A DNA stretch of 64,000 nucleotides from Limonium bicolor (GCA_023374045.1 CM041779.1:300648167-300712166); one strand, 5' to 3'. Numbered from the stretch's first letter, positions 1 through 11,578 are shown. Numbers and translations are program-made. The notes: a model not told the origin generated them from the letters alone.

Positions 1-290
1 GTGAGTGTGCGGATGGGAAGGCGGTTTTGCACAGGGGGTTTCGTGAAAAACAAAGGTCCTTATTCTTATATGTTTGCAGACATGCCTTATGAGAGAGTTT
101 TCTTTTCCTTTCTTTTCCTTTTCCTTTTAGCACATGAACGGAAGTATAAACGTTGAAACATGAACAAAGAAGAAATTTTATTGATGACCCAAGGGAACAA
201 CAATGGTACAACAATAGTACCGAGTACCAATAAACAGTGACGAACTAGTTAAAACAGCCTAAAAGAAAAGAAAAAGGACAAGGACAAAAG

Positions 291-1926
291 CTACGCAAAA
301 CAACTTAAAAGGAGGAAAAAACAACAAAGATTCCTAGTGGTGATCTGGCATAGGGTTCCCGAAGATATTCCCGCGCTCTGAGAACTGAAGCCCTGGTCAA
401 TCAGGTCTTGGATCTTATGCTGTAGGGCCCTGCAATGATCGGTGTCGTGACCTGGTAACTGATGGTAGTGACAGAACTGATTTGGACTCCTGCCCAAACG
501 GGTGACTCCTGGTCGGGGCGGAAGAGGCTGTAAGATGTTCTGCTCCTGGAGCTTTTTCAGAGCATGACTCAAAGGCCGACCGATATCTGTGAATTCTCGC
601 TGATGAAATCCGGTCTGGGAGGCGGTACCGCTCGATAGTTCCTCCCTTGCTCCCTTGGCTGCTGGACTGCATTCACCTCGTACTGTCCCGCGTCTGCGGT
701 GCGCTCTGTGCATAAGCTGTGGTTGGGTAGGAAGCTTTCGCCGGTTCAGATTTGAGAACTTTGAGTTACTTCCGGCTCCTCGAGAATATCCAAGCTTTAG
801 GTCTCCCTTGTGGATCTTCTCCTCCAAAACTCCTACCTGGCCCATGAGCATATCAAAGCTTGGAAAGTACATATACTTTAATTCATCATTGTACTGCTTT
901 TACATGTTCTCAACAATCATGCGAATTTGTTCCTGCTCATCCATCCTTGTGGGCATGCCCGCTGCTTTCCCCTCCACCGCTTTATAAAGTCAGACATGGA
1001 CTCACTTCCTGTTTGGCGCGTGCTGGCAAGGTCAGACCGGGTGATTTCCAAGTTTTTAGCATACTCAAAGTGAGTCAGGAAGGCTTCACATATCTCCTCG
1101 TACGTCTTGGTGTTCATTCTCTGAGTTAGGTACCATCGTTGAGGAATCTCATCTAGGTACCGAGCGAAAACCTTGGCCTTCTGCATATCATTGAGCCTCA
1201 GGATAGACATCTCCCGATCAAACATCGCCAAATGAATTTGGGGATCGGTCGAGCCCTTGTAGAGAGCCAAAGTGGGGAGCTTCAGCTTTGCAGGTAGCTC
1301 AACGTCTGGATAGGATCCCATGGAGAGGTAGTCAAAACCAGCAGGTTTTCCAGCCTTTTCCATGCGCTCAATGCGCCTCAGAGCCCTCTGAACCTCAGCG
1401 GCTAACTGATTCCGGGAGCACCACCTCCATATCCGACAGGGTGTCATGTCCCTCCAAGGAGATTGTCCATGCCGTATAAAGGGTTGACAAATCCTTGCAG
1501 TGGTCCTTCTCGTCTTGCTGCTTCCAAGGATCCTATTTTCTCATGGAGCTCAACTGTTGCCGCAGCATGCCGTGCCTCCAGGGCTTCAATGGCAGCTTGA
1601 TGTTTCTGTACCAGGCTGGCCATTTGATCCTGCTCCCCCATTGGACCCCCAGCGGTCCTGCTTTGGGCGGCCGTTTCCAATGCGGCCAACTTATCTTCTA
1701 GCTTGGCGATTGTGTCCACATACTTATTCTCGAGTGCCTGGATTGCCTCCTGGTGCTTCAAATCAAAAATTTTCATGAGTTCTTCAACAGAAGCGTTCTG
1801 GTTTTCACCCCCTGCTGGCTGATCCTCCTGAGAGATATCGTCATGCACCTGGACCGACATGTCAGATGAGCTAGAATCTACCCTGGGCTGAAATAACGGA
1901 GGTGGGGGAGTAGGCAGTCGGGTCAA
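291..1926 (-). pseudogene. gag: Ogre/Tat-like gag, broken by frameshifts
   Basis: Nucleocapsid/capsid polyprotein of an LTR retrotransposon, in three minus-strand segments: 1926-1444, 1447-917 and 872-291. The first is hydrophilic, with a proline-rich start and an Ala/Glu-rich probable coiled coil containing two similar repeats (KHQEAIQALE and KHQAAIEALE). The second has the capsid-like core of plant Retrotrans_gag proteins (DPQIHLAMFDREM, then RWYLTQR and a SMSDFIKRW motif). The third has an atypical zinc knuckle, CHYHQLPGHDTDHC followed by RALQHKIQDLI, characteristic of the Tat/Ogre lineage. The segments overlap or abut in different frames, so the copy is inactivated. No protease or RT follows inside the window. 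Confidence 0.8.
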
Positions 1927-2710
1927 ACGTCCGGAACTTCTGTCCCAGCGCCTTTCTGAAATCTTGACTTCTTTTATGTTTCAGGACATAAAAAGAAACA
2001 TTAGGGCATGGGCTTTCAACAACGTGGAAGGGCTTTCCCCTAAGGGCCCTTGTGTTCTAGTTACAGGACTCTTTTGCTTTTTCGGACTATTTGGGCCGTT
2101 GAACATTCAAGCATTCCATTTGGACTGGGGAAACTGTTGGGCCGATACAGACATTGGGACCGAGGCCCAGGAGAAAGATAACATATGCACAGAAATCTTA
2201 CACAAGGTGATGATGCAAATGGCCTCACAAGATGACTCAATCCAACAGGTACGGGTCGATCCGGAGAGGTGCTTGGGGCGCGAGCCCGGGTTGCCACAAA
2301 GGAATAGGGCTTGCACGCTATTCTCTTTGGGCTTCCCCACTTTTTCACATCACCTAAAGGTGTGCGTCTACGGTCGGGTCTTTGACTGACCAAACAATGG
2401 GCTAGGCAAGGGTACTGTCAGGAAAATGCTTGGGGCTAAGGCCCAGGTATTAAGGGGGTGTGGTTAGACGACACCCTCCTCTTTTCCCCCATTTATTCAC
2501 ATCACCTAAAAGGTGTGAGTCCCAGACAGGGGACCCTCAAACGGGTCCCGGGGTGAAATTGGCTTGCGTGGACCCTCGCTCTCATATGATGTAAGGGTGC
2601 AGAAATTAAAATGCGCACATAAATAAACAAGCAACATAGTAAAAGCCATAAACAAACGTTTTCAAGTTAAGCCCTCTTTCTTAAAATTAAACAAGTTAAA
2701 ATTAAGAAGT
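1927..2710 (-). other. Leader of the Ogre-like element, with a diverged internal duplication
   Basis: Untranslated region between primer site and gag; I trust no ORF here. A block of about 157 bases appears twice (from about 2271 and about 2428): each copy has a GCTTGGGGC start and ends in a CACATCACCTAAAGGTGTG-type palindrome (about 2347-2365 and 2499-2517). A second hairpin, GGGACCC/GGGTCCC around six bases, lies near 2528-2548. Retroviral leaders often carry packaging or dimerisation hairpins; assigning that role here is inference. Confidence 0.5.
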
Positions 2711-2731
2711 TGGTCCCCAGCAGAGTCGCCA
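2711..2731 (-). promoter_or_regulatory. Primer-binding site of the Ogre-like element
   Basis: On the minus strand the sequence is TGGCGACTCTGCTGGGGACC(A), three bases after the LTR end. This form is familiar from Ogre elements, where it is described as complementary to a tRNA-Arg 3' end. It fixes the element's orientation and its LTR boundary. Confidence 0.8.
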
Positions 2732-2734
2732 GTC

Positions 2735-4534
2735 TGTGGGCCTCGATTTTAAACCCTATCCTATGTTGATTAAAGCTGATTAGGATCAAACCGGGTTTTA
2801 GGTCCACTTATAACCTAAGATTAATAACTATGTCATATAACAATAATTATTAAAACCTAAGCTAGCTCACTGGAACCTATTATGAGTCGCCACCTAATTT
2901 TAACCTAGATCAAATTAGGAAAGGAGAGTTCGGGTTCGGGGGCTTGGTATTCGACTTAATTGGGGTTCAATTACTTTCATTACCCCTCCTAGGTCGTTTT
3001 TCCTCTACTTGGTTTAATTACGGCTTTCTACAAAGTTGCTTTTTTAACCTAGGTGCGCGCTTCTGTTTTTTTTTTGTGTTTTTAGAATTTTTAGACAGAA
3101 AATTAAAGTGGAAATTAAAACTACCTAAACTAGGGTTTCGGAGGCAGAATTAGGTCAAATTTTGTTTCCGTCCGTAGCCACGGACCTATTGTCCGAAGCC
3201 ACAGACCCCTGTTAACCTATATAAAAGTAAAAGTCGAATTAAACAGAAAACAGAAAATCGTAAAGTCCGGGGCCTCGGACAGGCTGTTCGTGGGCCCGGA
3301 CATTATTAAAAAAAAACCTAATTTTTAAATTTTTAAAAATCCCGCCGCCGTCCGTGGGTGTCCGAGCTTACGGACAGGGAGTCCGGGACCCCGGACACGA
3401 CGTCCGTGGGTGCGGACAGCCCTCGGACGACGGCTTTGAGGCTGTTCCAGAAGGTGTTTTCGGCTCAAATTTTATGGGTGTGTAGCCTGAAAGATGTACA
3501 ATACGTTAGTAGTCGAAAGTTCTCAATTTGAATTCGAATTATGCACGAAACTTGGTAAAAAAGTTATTGGACAGAAGCTTGAATAAACAGCAATGCAGAA
3601 GCGTACGAAGGTTAGTTTGAGCCCAAATTTTGAGGCAAGATAGATAATACCGTGGAGAACTAGGGAAGTGGAGTTTCTACCTGTTTTACCTTCGGATTCA
3701 CAACGTTTCTTCACACCAGGATTCGTCGAGTGCTCCGTTGATGGCAGACCTGAAAGGATTTCGACCCAAGCTTCTGGTTGTTGGTTGTTCTTGCTGTTCT
3801 TCACGTTTTGGAGGTGTTTTGGTGGGGTTTTGATGATTGTTGGTGCTTTGGGAATTTGAAAACGTGTTTAGATGGTGATTTCGGGGGATTTTCGGTATGA
3901 TTTGGGTGGCCGGGTGTTGGAAAACGTGAGAGAGAGAGAGGAGGCTGTGCTTTCTGACTCTCTAGGGTTCTTGAGCATATGAGGTTCTGATTTTATCCAA
4001 AAACCTATCCCCTTATATAGACTTTCTTAAAGATAAAGAAAATCTAATAAAAGTAAGATTTTTTTGATATTTTAATTAAGTGACTTCCCCAATGAATTTT
4101 GCTGTGAGATTTTAACCACATGTCAAGGATGGATATTATGAATTTTCTGAGGTGGAACCGAATTTTTTGAATATTGGAATATTTTTAAATTGAATTTCTC
4201 GTCAGATTCAGTCAGAAATTGCTAGAAAATTATTGGAAATTCGAAAAATCAAAATTCCAACGCCATTATGCTTAAAATGTCATCCTCTATCATGGGTTGA
4301 AATATCAAAGCGTTTCAAGCTGATTTGGGCATCCTTTGGAGGAGAGAGAAAGCTTACAAGAGGTCTTACGAGCCTTTAAAGATTACCAAAACGCCCCTGA
4401 AAGTGACGAAGCTGCTCCCCATGCCATGGAACGTGCCGATCGGGCCGGGATCCCTCACCGCTTGATTAAAATGCCTCTCACAACACCAGTACCTCGTAGA
4501 CCCTAACCAGGGGGTCAAAATTTTGGGTATAACA
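2735..4534 (-). repeat. 5' LTR of the Ogre-like element (1800 bp)
   Basis: Bounded by TG at 2735 and CA at 4534 on the plus strand (minus: TGTTATACCC...CCCACA). No gene inside; short ORFs such as those at 2944-3153 and 3523-3859 look like chance. It contains a GTCCG/CGGAC dyad array (separate entry), a short GA microsatellite near 3928-3940, and several A/T runs. Only one LTR copy is visible, so age cannot be estimated. Confidence 0.8.
3170..3430. repeat. GTCCG/CGGAC dyad array in the Ogre-like LTR
   Basis: About a dozen half-sites GTCCG or CGGAC are concentrated here, many paired as hairpins: GTCCGT-agcc-ACGGAC (3170-3185), GTCCG...CGGAC (3265-3280) and GTCCGGG-ac-CCCGGAC (3381-3396), plus further sites to 3428. 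Surrounding LTR sequence is AT-rich and lacks them. Arrays of the same half-site occur in other LTRs of the window. Confidence 0.7.
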
Positions 4535-5019
4535 ATCCTGTTCATATAAATAATCCGTCAAGGTTTCAAGGTCACTCGCATCGAGTCCACATACTAGTTT
4601 CCAAAAGTCATACATCAAAAAGACGAGTGGTCAATGACACACTCCCACATATTTATAACCTAACTCTGTCTAACATCCAAGGTAAGTACATAGTATAGTA
4701 AGCAAAAGTCTTCCACCAGCGGTCTCATGGAGTCAGGGTACTCATGCCCTATCTACTCCCTTGCCCTTCTAGGATCCAGCATCAGTAGTTGTCTGGCCAT
4801 CCTGACCGCCTCGTGGTACTCCAGATCCTCCAGCTGAGGTCTTCTGAGTATTCCTAGGTGGCCTGTAATTACGGCTCTCTGGGTTCATCCAGCACTCGAA
4901 CTCCCGGTGGCCCTCTTTCTTGCAACAGCGACACTCAACTTTACGGCCATCGCAGTCGACCCCAGGATGGTCCTTCCCACAACGCTTACAATAGTAATGA
5001 CGCTGGGGCTATCTGGTGC

Positions 5020-5103
5020 CTGATGATAGCATTTAGCTTAAATTTAAATTTGATGAAATAAAGGTTAAGGTTTCAATTGAATTTAAGAGGTAGGTGTTCT
5101 CAC
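5020..5103 (-). other. Intron 3 of element A gag (phase 1)
   Basis: 84 bases, donor CTAAGG|GTGAGAAC and acceptor ATCATCAG|GCACC on the minus strand, just before the zinc knuckles. Position, phase and donor sequence match a 69-base intron in C (42634-42702). B is continuous here. Confidence 0.75.
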
Positions 5104-5222
5104 CCTTAGGAGGTGCATATCTCAGAGGCTGAGCATCAATAGCTGGGCCGGTCAACTGAAGGACGGGCTCTTTCCCCTTTGCTCCCTGGTGATCCTGCTG
5201 CCCTTTCTTCTGAAAGAATTTC

Positions 5223-5296
5223 CTGTTTAAGGTTTCGGGTCAGCATTCAAATGGTATTTAATATGATAAATAATCTAGAATGGGATAAGTTCTTAC
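5223..5296 (-). other. Intron 2 of element A gag (phase 2)
   Basis: 74 bases, donor GGGAAA|GTAAGAAC and acceptor TTAAACAG|GAAATTC on the minus strand. Removal restores a Lys/Gln-rich frame. Neither C nor B has an intron here. Confidence 0.7.
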
Positions 5297-5436
5297 TTTC
5301 CCTTCTTCTGGCCATCGCCTGGAGATGCTCCTCCACCCTCAGACTCTCCCTCAGGGTTCTTTCTCTTCTTAGCCCCGAGAGTCTCTTCCCGAGTCTGGAG
5401 CATTAGCTCCGTCCTCAAGGCAGCATCATAACACTC

Positions 5437-5513
5437 CTGGAATCTCATTGAAAGTTCTCACCAAGTCAACGGTAATGTAATAAGTATAGAATTCATGGCT
5501 TTCATGTTAATAC
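5437..5513 (-). other. Intron 1 of element A gag (phase 0)
   Basis: 77 bases, CCAG|GTATTAAC donor and ATTCCAG|GAGTG acceptor on the minus strand. It sits at exactly the position of a 67-base intron in element C and of an uninterrupted CAG-GAG in element B (12467/12468). Confidence 0.75.
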
Positions 5514-6356
5514 CTGGATGGTAGTGTAGAGGGTAGCACCCATCGACATCTGAATGCAAAACAATAGTCCCCCCCGGAACTTCTCGACCTTCACGGTCTC
5601 TAAGTAATCAACACCGGGGATGAAGTCCAGCAGACCAATGAATCGAGCGTAGTACTCATCCACGGTCAGACCTCCCTGAGACAATGTCTCGAACTTATGG
5701 CGCTTCTTCTGCTTGAGATGCGCCGGGTAGTACTTCCCCCTCAGCAACTCGACAAAGGCAGCCCACGAAAAGTCGGGCGTAGCCAGGTGATGATCCTTGA
5801 CCAACCTCCACCAAGTGCTGGCTGCATCCTTCAGATGGAAAGCAGCAATGACAACCTTCTGGTTGGCAGGTACTTGTAAAGCTTCGTAGGCCTTCTCATG
5901 TTCAACAATGAAACGCTCTAAGGCTACGGGGTCTGGCTCCCCTGAATATGTAGGTGGTCGGGTCTCGGTAACTGACTTCAGCCAGTTCGTTTCCCTGGGC
6001 TGTGGCAGGTGGGCTGGTGCTCCTCCTATTTGAGTACCAAACCGTGCGAGTACGGCATTAACCGTCTCTACAACTCCTGGAATGACGGGGTCACCGCCTC
6101 CACCTCTTCCAGTACCACGCCCTCTAGTTCCCCCAGACATCTGTAGTACAATATGTCACATAAATACTCGGTAAATTACCGTACACAACCAGTAGATATT
6201 GAATTGCCTTAAAGGCTAATATATCACGCAATTTGCGTTACTAGACACAATATCTTTTAAGACGAATCATCTCCTACCTCACATATGTTTCCCGTAATTT
6301 CCCAAGTCCTAAGCTCACTGTCTTAACCTATTTCCTCGTCATCAGAGCGGTACTCC

Positions 6357-6368
6357 GCTCTGATACCA
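6357..6368 (-). promoter_or_regulatory. Primer-binding site of element A
   Basis: Minus strand TGGTATCAGAGC, the complement of the initiator Met-tRNA 3' end, four bases after the LTR end (TGTTACA). Confidence 0.85.
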
Positions 6369-6372
6369 CTTT

Positions 6373-7804
6373 TGTAACACCCCTCTCCATAATCACGTAA
6401 TAATCTCTCACGTAGCAATAAATAAAACGTCTTACAGCGGAAGAAATAATAACAATACTCACTCGGGTGTCACCGGCCATTACTCGCCCATGCAAGTAAC
6501 GAGCCAAACTACATCCAACTTCCAAACATAAAACAAACTACTAACCGTCATGATAACGAGAAACTCCTATACATTATACTAAGTCCATAAACCATAAATG
6601 TCGACAAGTGAGCGTCTACCCAAACCCCAAATATACATAACTGTACCATAATTCATTTCACCGTCCTTATTGCTATACAAATAAATCCCCTGTGCGGTAG
6701 TCAAATAAATTCTAAATACCCTGCTCCCGCACTTCGGCTTCGGCGATAATCAACAACCTGCATATGGTGTAGTATCAGCGATAGACGCTGAGTATGCCGG
6801 GTCTAGACCCTAATGGTCACTTAGTCATTTTAACCATCTTATTATTAGATTGGTTTCATGCTTTACCATTTACAGTTATAGACAATACTATAATATACAT
6901 GTATAATATACATAATCCTCCATTCAAACAATCGTAAATATTCAACCATCCATCCAATCCAAACATTCATTAAATATCTCAACCAACAGTTGTATATCGA
7001 ACGCATCGAATAATCACAATATAATGTACAATGTACAATCGCCGTAGCGTACAGTTTATAATATACAATGTACAATCGCCGCAGCGTACAGTTTCCATAG
7101 TTAATTTAATTTGGCCTTTAAGGCCCCATCCAAACCATGTTTAATTTAATACCAGTTAGGCGTCATGTTAAGACAACCCGATAACCTCGCCATGGACAGT
7201 TGTCCTCCCGTACACACAAAGGTGCTCATTTCGCCAGAGGTCCGGAGGCCCCTGACTATTCTCTTATGTCTCGTAAGACGTCCATATAAAGGCGGTAGCC
7301 ACCTGACCCACGATCCAGTTTGGGCTCGTTGGGTATAAACCTGGAGCGGAACCCAATCGGGTACCCCTCAGTGATCACAAATGCGCAACCAGATAGTTCG
7401 TAAACTATACTGGATTCCTCACCTCAATCTCACACCATCTCTCTCTCATAATATTTAAGATCTGTTCTTAGTCTTATGGAGAGTATAATTTATTAACCAG
7501 TGGCCCAATGGGTCACGCATACCTAGAAGTAATCTAGGTCATATTCATGTTCGAGATCCATGCTCTAGAGACCGACAATGTCGTGACTCATACCTAAGTT
7601 TTTACTTAGGTTCCCATAAACTTAATATTAATACTATGGTATTATATCAAGTAACCGTCTTGTCATCACAATAACGTATATGTATGTTTATATAAGTCGA
7701 TCTATAGTCGACGTAGTGTTAGTCCCGTAGGACGCTCGGGCATAAATAATTAATGTAGTAGCACACAATCATATACATGTATCCAAAACACTTAACACAC
7801 AAGT
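6373..7804 (-). repeat. Element A 5' LTR, promoter-distal (3') part
   Basis: Begins with TGTAACACCCC on the plus strand and is cut by B at 7804. No gene. It is similar in inverted orientation to 25401-26453. A 37-base tandem repeat lies at 7027-7094. The last five bases (7800-7804, CAAGT) are one copy of B's target duplication. Confidence 0.75.
7027..7094. repeat. 37-base tandem repeat in the element A LTR
   Basis: Two copies of a unit starting TACAATGTACAATCGCCG and ending GCGTACAGTTT, offset by 37 bases, differing at few positions. Confidence 0.7.
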
Positions 7805-8068
7805 TGAAATACCCCAAACCTAGTTATGTTGTTTAAACATTTAAATATGGTATATTAAGACTAAAAAGAGTCTTAGAAGCATTGGTAAGCAATTTAAATC
7901 ATAGAAAACACAAAATGTGCTTTAAGGTCAATAAGAGCCAAAATGTGCTCTAAGCTTGGGATAAGCTTGGTTAAGACCTAATGAACTTACCAAGACCTTA
8001 TTTATATACTAATGAACATATTAAACCAATTAGCTAGGAAAACCAAGCTTGAAAACAAGTTAAAACAC

Positions 8069-8102
8069 AAAATGTGCTTTAAGGAGTCTTAAAGCACATT
8101 TT
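8069..8102. repeat. Perfect 15-base inverted repeat in the element B LTR
   Basis: Arms AAAATGTGCTTTAAG (8069-8083) and CTTAAAGCACATTTT (8088-8102) with loop GAGT. The 3' LTR copy keeps both arms but has loop GTGT. A near-identical repeat is in solo LTR F (about 38892-38924), and decayed forms are in the A LTR (about 24952-24990). Confidence 0.8.
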
Positions 8103-9926
8103 TGAAAAATTGTCTTGTAAATGAGTTTTGACTGGCTAAATGTCCATCATTACCCTTTAATTAACATGTGTACTATATAGTATCACATTTGGAAGTCTAT
8201 ATCAATGGGAAATCAAAAAATTCACTTCTATGTGCCTTGTTTTTATGAATAGTAACTTTTATAAGCTAGTTTGTAACATATGTTATATTAAGTAATTTAA
8301 TGAGTCAATAAAGACTAAAAACCCCTTATATCATAATGGGGGCCGGTTTCTTAAGTGGTGAGTCACCACTCTTGCTAGCCTATTAAGTAAATAAACAAGT
8401 AATAAAGCAAGTACTATTTACTTTAAGCTAAAATATCTTACAAAAGCAAACTTATCTCATTTGCTTCATTCTTCTTCATTTCCCACCGTCTCCAACACTT
8501 CACCATCTTCCTCCTTGCTCTCTTTCACGATAATACACCACCACCATCAAAACTCCACCTTTGACCACTTGTAATTCCTAGCTCACTTAACCAATAAAAA
8601 AAAACACCACCATTCTCTTAGTCTCATCAAGCTCTTCATTCCTATCTTCTCAAAACTTCAAGACCACCATTTCGGTGCCATGGAGTTCCACCATTGAAGG
8701 AGCTTGAGCTTATATTTCTACATATTATTGATCTCCTTTGCTTCTAGGTAAGGAATCTTAAAGAAAAATAATGTTTTCTCCATGTTTTTATCATGACCGA
8801 AAATCACCATTGATGGTGCTCATTATATTGCTTTGTTCTAGCTTCATTCCAACCTTTCAAGGACTAGGTGGAGTCCTCTCTTGATAGATATTCAAACTCT
8901 CTTCAAATACCAAGGTAAAACAACTACCTTAATGCTTTAAAACAATATATGTAACTAGGGTTTACAATGAGATTAAGCTTGAAGCTTGAATGCTCATTAT
9001 GTTTTTTGTATAATGTATAGAGGTTGACAAGCTATCAAATATCCTTACTGGTTTTATAAGGAAACAAGAAAGAAGTTGTGAGGAAAAGAGGTAAATATGC
9101 TAACCTAATGTAGTTTAATGCCTTAGGAGAAATGAGCTTATAATGCTTGTCAAAATTACCTAAAGAGCAAATGGTAAATGACTTAGTGGAAGGTTCTCAA
9201 GGAGATTAGTAAAAGGACATATGTGTTGTTGTATGTATTTGCAGGTCAAAGGCATATATATTGTGGAAATTCAGTGTTTATGGTTTAAGCATTTTAAGGG
9301 CCTAAGTGCCATGTAATTTAAATTATGCACTATATTGTAATGTAGTGTGATTTGGGTGAAACTTTGTGTGTGAGAGTGTTCTTGGTGAATTTAGGTGTTC
9401 TTGTGTGCTTAATGGAGAAAACAATGTGTTTTGGCTTAGTAATGTTCTAGGAGAACCCATGTCAAAAATTTGGTAATGAATAGGAGGTTATAAGTGTTTA
9501 AGAGAATTTTGGGAAACTAGGAAGTCTTGTGAAGGGCTAGGTATTTTACTAGGAAAGAAACTATGTATTAAGATGTTTTAGAGTGCAAAAAGGACTTAGA
9601 CACTGTCTTGAAGGTTTTAGAATACAGTGGGTGTTCAAGAATACACCAAAGTCACTTTGGAGTTGTTCTAGGGCTCATGCAACTTTGGTAAACAAAGAGA
9701 AGGAATAAACTTGTAAGAGGAACTACAAGATTGACATAAGGATTTAGGTGTAAGAAAAGATGCTTGAGAGGTGATGTGTAAATGGTGAGGAAATATTTTG
9801 GTATAATGGCTACAATAGGCATGAAACACCATTTAGAAACTTAAGGAGAAAATACTATAAGTGTTAGAGGTTTGGGTGGAAATTGGTTAAGTATTTAAAG
9901 GCTTAGAAAATGAGTGTTTTGCCTTG

Positions 9927-10172
9927 TCCGAACATCCGTCTGGACATGGACGTTCGGACAGGCCTGTTGCGTAAAAATTTTCAGAGTCTCGACTTGTGTC
10001 TGACCTTGGGAAGTCCGGACACAAGTTCGGACGTGCCTGCTTCTACTTTGAAATTCTCTCGACCCATGTCCGAACTTCTGAAGTCCGGACACAAGTTCGG
10101 ACAGGCGTCTGTTTTCAGTTTTGAGTCTCGACTTGTGTCCGAACTTGGGAAGTCCGGACACAAGTTCGGATA
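9927..10172. repeat. Hairpin array in the 5' LTR of B
   Basis: Four dyads. The first has 9-base arms TGTCCGAAC/GTTCGGACA. The next three start at 9993, 10063 and 10132 (spacing about 70); the last is CTTGTGTCCGAACTT-ggg-AAGTCCGGACACAAG, with 14 of 15 arm positions paired. Each is followed by AAGTTCGGA. Spacers between units are unrelated to the arms. Confidence 0.8.
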
Positions 10173-11578
10173 GGCCACTGTATGGACCAAAAACTTTGTT
10201 TTAAGGTAGAAAACGATGTCTAAAAATGGTGATTAGTTAGTAATGATGATATGAGGTTAATTAAGACATGTTAGAAGTGTTATAATGGCAATTAAAATGG
10301 TGAAGAGTTATAACAAGTGTGAAAGTGAAATAAACTAGATGTGTGAAGTAACAAGTTAACAATGGACTAGTGCGTTAATTAACCGACGTTCCTAATGTGT
10401 TTAGGATTCTCTCAAGGTGGAAACAAATCGAAGCAAGGACCAAGGTATGGTTTTCTTGCAGTCTGTTGCCTACCGGTTTACACCGGCTTGTGTGTTGTTT
10501 GTTGTCTGTGTGCTTATGACTTTGTAAGATTAAAGCATGTAAAGAGTTTACAGTTGTTGAATATTATTATGTTGATATGTATGACTCTCTCTTCCCTTGT
10601 GTGTGTCTAACAAGACTTGACCTATTATTGTGAATTGATTATTGAGTTCAATGATGAACTACTAACAAGTGCTAACGGGGGAAGTGAGGAGTCCGGTCTG
10701 TTCCGGCCACGCGTGTGAGTATGGGAGTCGATGTCATAACCGGTTCGATTCTCTTGTATGTTATGGTTGTTTTCCAATTTGGTTTCCAACCTTCCCTTTA
10801 GCTTAACCAAGGCTATTTTACTGACTCACGTCGGGCCACAGGGGCATACTATGTGTTATTTCGGTGTGCTTGGATCACTATATCCGAGGCACCTTGTATT
10901 AAGTTATCCGTTCAATCTAACAGGACGGTAACGAGTTATGTAACGAGCTTAGCATGAGCATGGCAACATTCTCTAGGCTCTCTATGGGGACTAACTGTGT
11001 TGGTTCTCTTCCTAAAAGGAATTGTTCTTGTGTGATGTGTGTGATGTTGTGTACAATACCCATGTTATGATATATGTATAAGTTGTGTGTTTCAAAATGA
11101 ATGCCATGTCACCATGACAATTAGTTGCGCGTATCCCTGTAGCCGATGGGCTGCGCGTTAACCATACCAGTCAAGGGTTGCTGACCCCCTCTGGGGCTCC
11201 ATATTTCTTTTACTGCAGGATGAGAATCGAAGAAGCGGAATGGCTTTAGATTCTAGGATGCAGGTTTGCTTTTGATTACTTTTGGATGTTGGGCCCGGGA
11301 TGCGCCTGTGCTCCCGTGGCGTTATGTATTTGGGTTGTGAACAGTTTACAGTGAAGGATGCAAGCAAATACTCGGTATTGTATTTTTGTATATATGGTTA
11401 TTAGTTCTATGCTCGGGAGTCTGATCATCAGACCGGTACACTTGTATTTATTCAGCCTTGTTAACCACGTGGGTGGTTGACGGCGTTGTAGCACCAATCG
11501 TTTAGTTACTGTTTAGTTGTTTAAATTCCACTGCGATTTCAAGTAATGTTATGTGCGTAGTAGGGGTGTGACAAAAAG

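Larger units (their letters stand above)
1..4534 (-). mobile_element. Ogre/Tat-like Ty3-gypsy element, 5' part (continues off the left edge)
   Basis: Read on the minus strand, an LTR (4534 to 2735) is followed by a primer-binding site (2731 to 2711), a leader, and a gag region (1926 to 291). The remainder (protease, RT, integrase, 3' LTR) would lie beyond the left edge. Positions 1-290 are non-coding with a pyrimidine run at 100-126. The LTR starts TGTTATACCC on the minus strand and the primer site reads TGGCGACTCTGCTGGGGACC, both typical of Ogre-like elements as I know them. It interrupts element A, whose gag linker resumes at 4535. The target duplication cannot be tested because the other end is missing. 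Confidence 0.8.
4742..6140 (-). pseudogene. gag: gag of element A, spliced across three introns
   Basis: Retrotransposon capsid/nucleocapsid. Exon 1 (6140-5514) begins with a Gly/Arg-rich MSGGTRGRG segment, then the Retrotrans_gag core with ETNWLKSV, TWWRLVKD, LRGKYYP and VDEYYARFI. Exon 2 (5436-5297) starts ECYDAAL; exon 3 (5222-5104) is Lys/Gln-rich; exon 4 (5019-4742) encodes two CCHC knuckles, CKRCGKDHPGVDC and CRCCKKEGHREFEC. The same two-knuckle layout is in B (12756 on) and C (42714 on). The three introns are GT-AG, 77, 74 and 84 bases, in phases 0, 2 and 1, and their removal gives one continuous frame apart from two TAG codons in exon 4 that look like CAG-to-TAG changes. Start chosen at 6140 by homology to B and C. 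Confidence 0.8.
7805..11573 (+). repeat. 5' LTR of element B (3769 bp)
   Basis: No coding sequence I trust; ORFs inside are chance products of the dyad array and AT-rich DNA. Notable parts: copies of AAAATGTGCTTTAAG near the start (one forms a perfect 15-base inverted repeat at 8069-8102), the hairpin array at 9927-10172, and a segment near 11160-11220 ending TTTTACTGCAG|GATGAG, which resembles a splice acceptor and has a counterpart in the C LTR near 41190. Promoter and polyadenylation signals could not be placed. Confidence 0.9.

Noticed and set aside
1964..2389. 141-residue plus-strand ORF
   Set aside because: Antisense to the leader of the Ogre-like element; another frame on the minus strand is also open; no motif.
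9895..10190. Overlapping ORFs on both strands with repeated peptide motifs
   Set aside because: They result from the palindromic hairpin array; open on both strands only because of the repeat.
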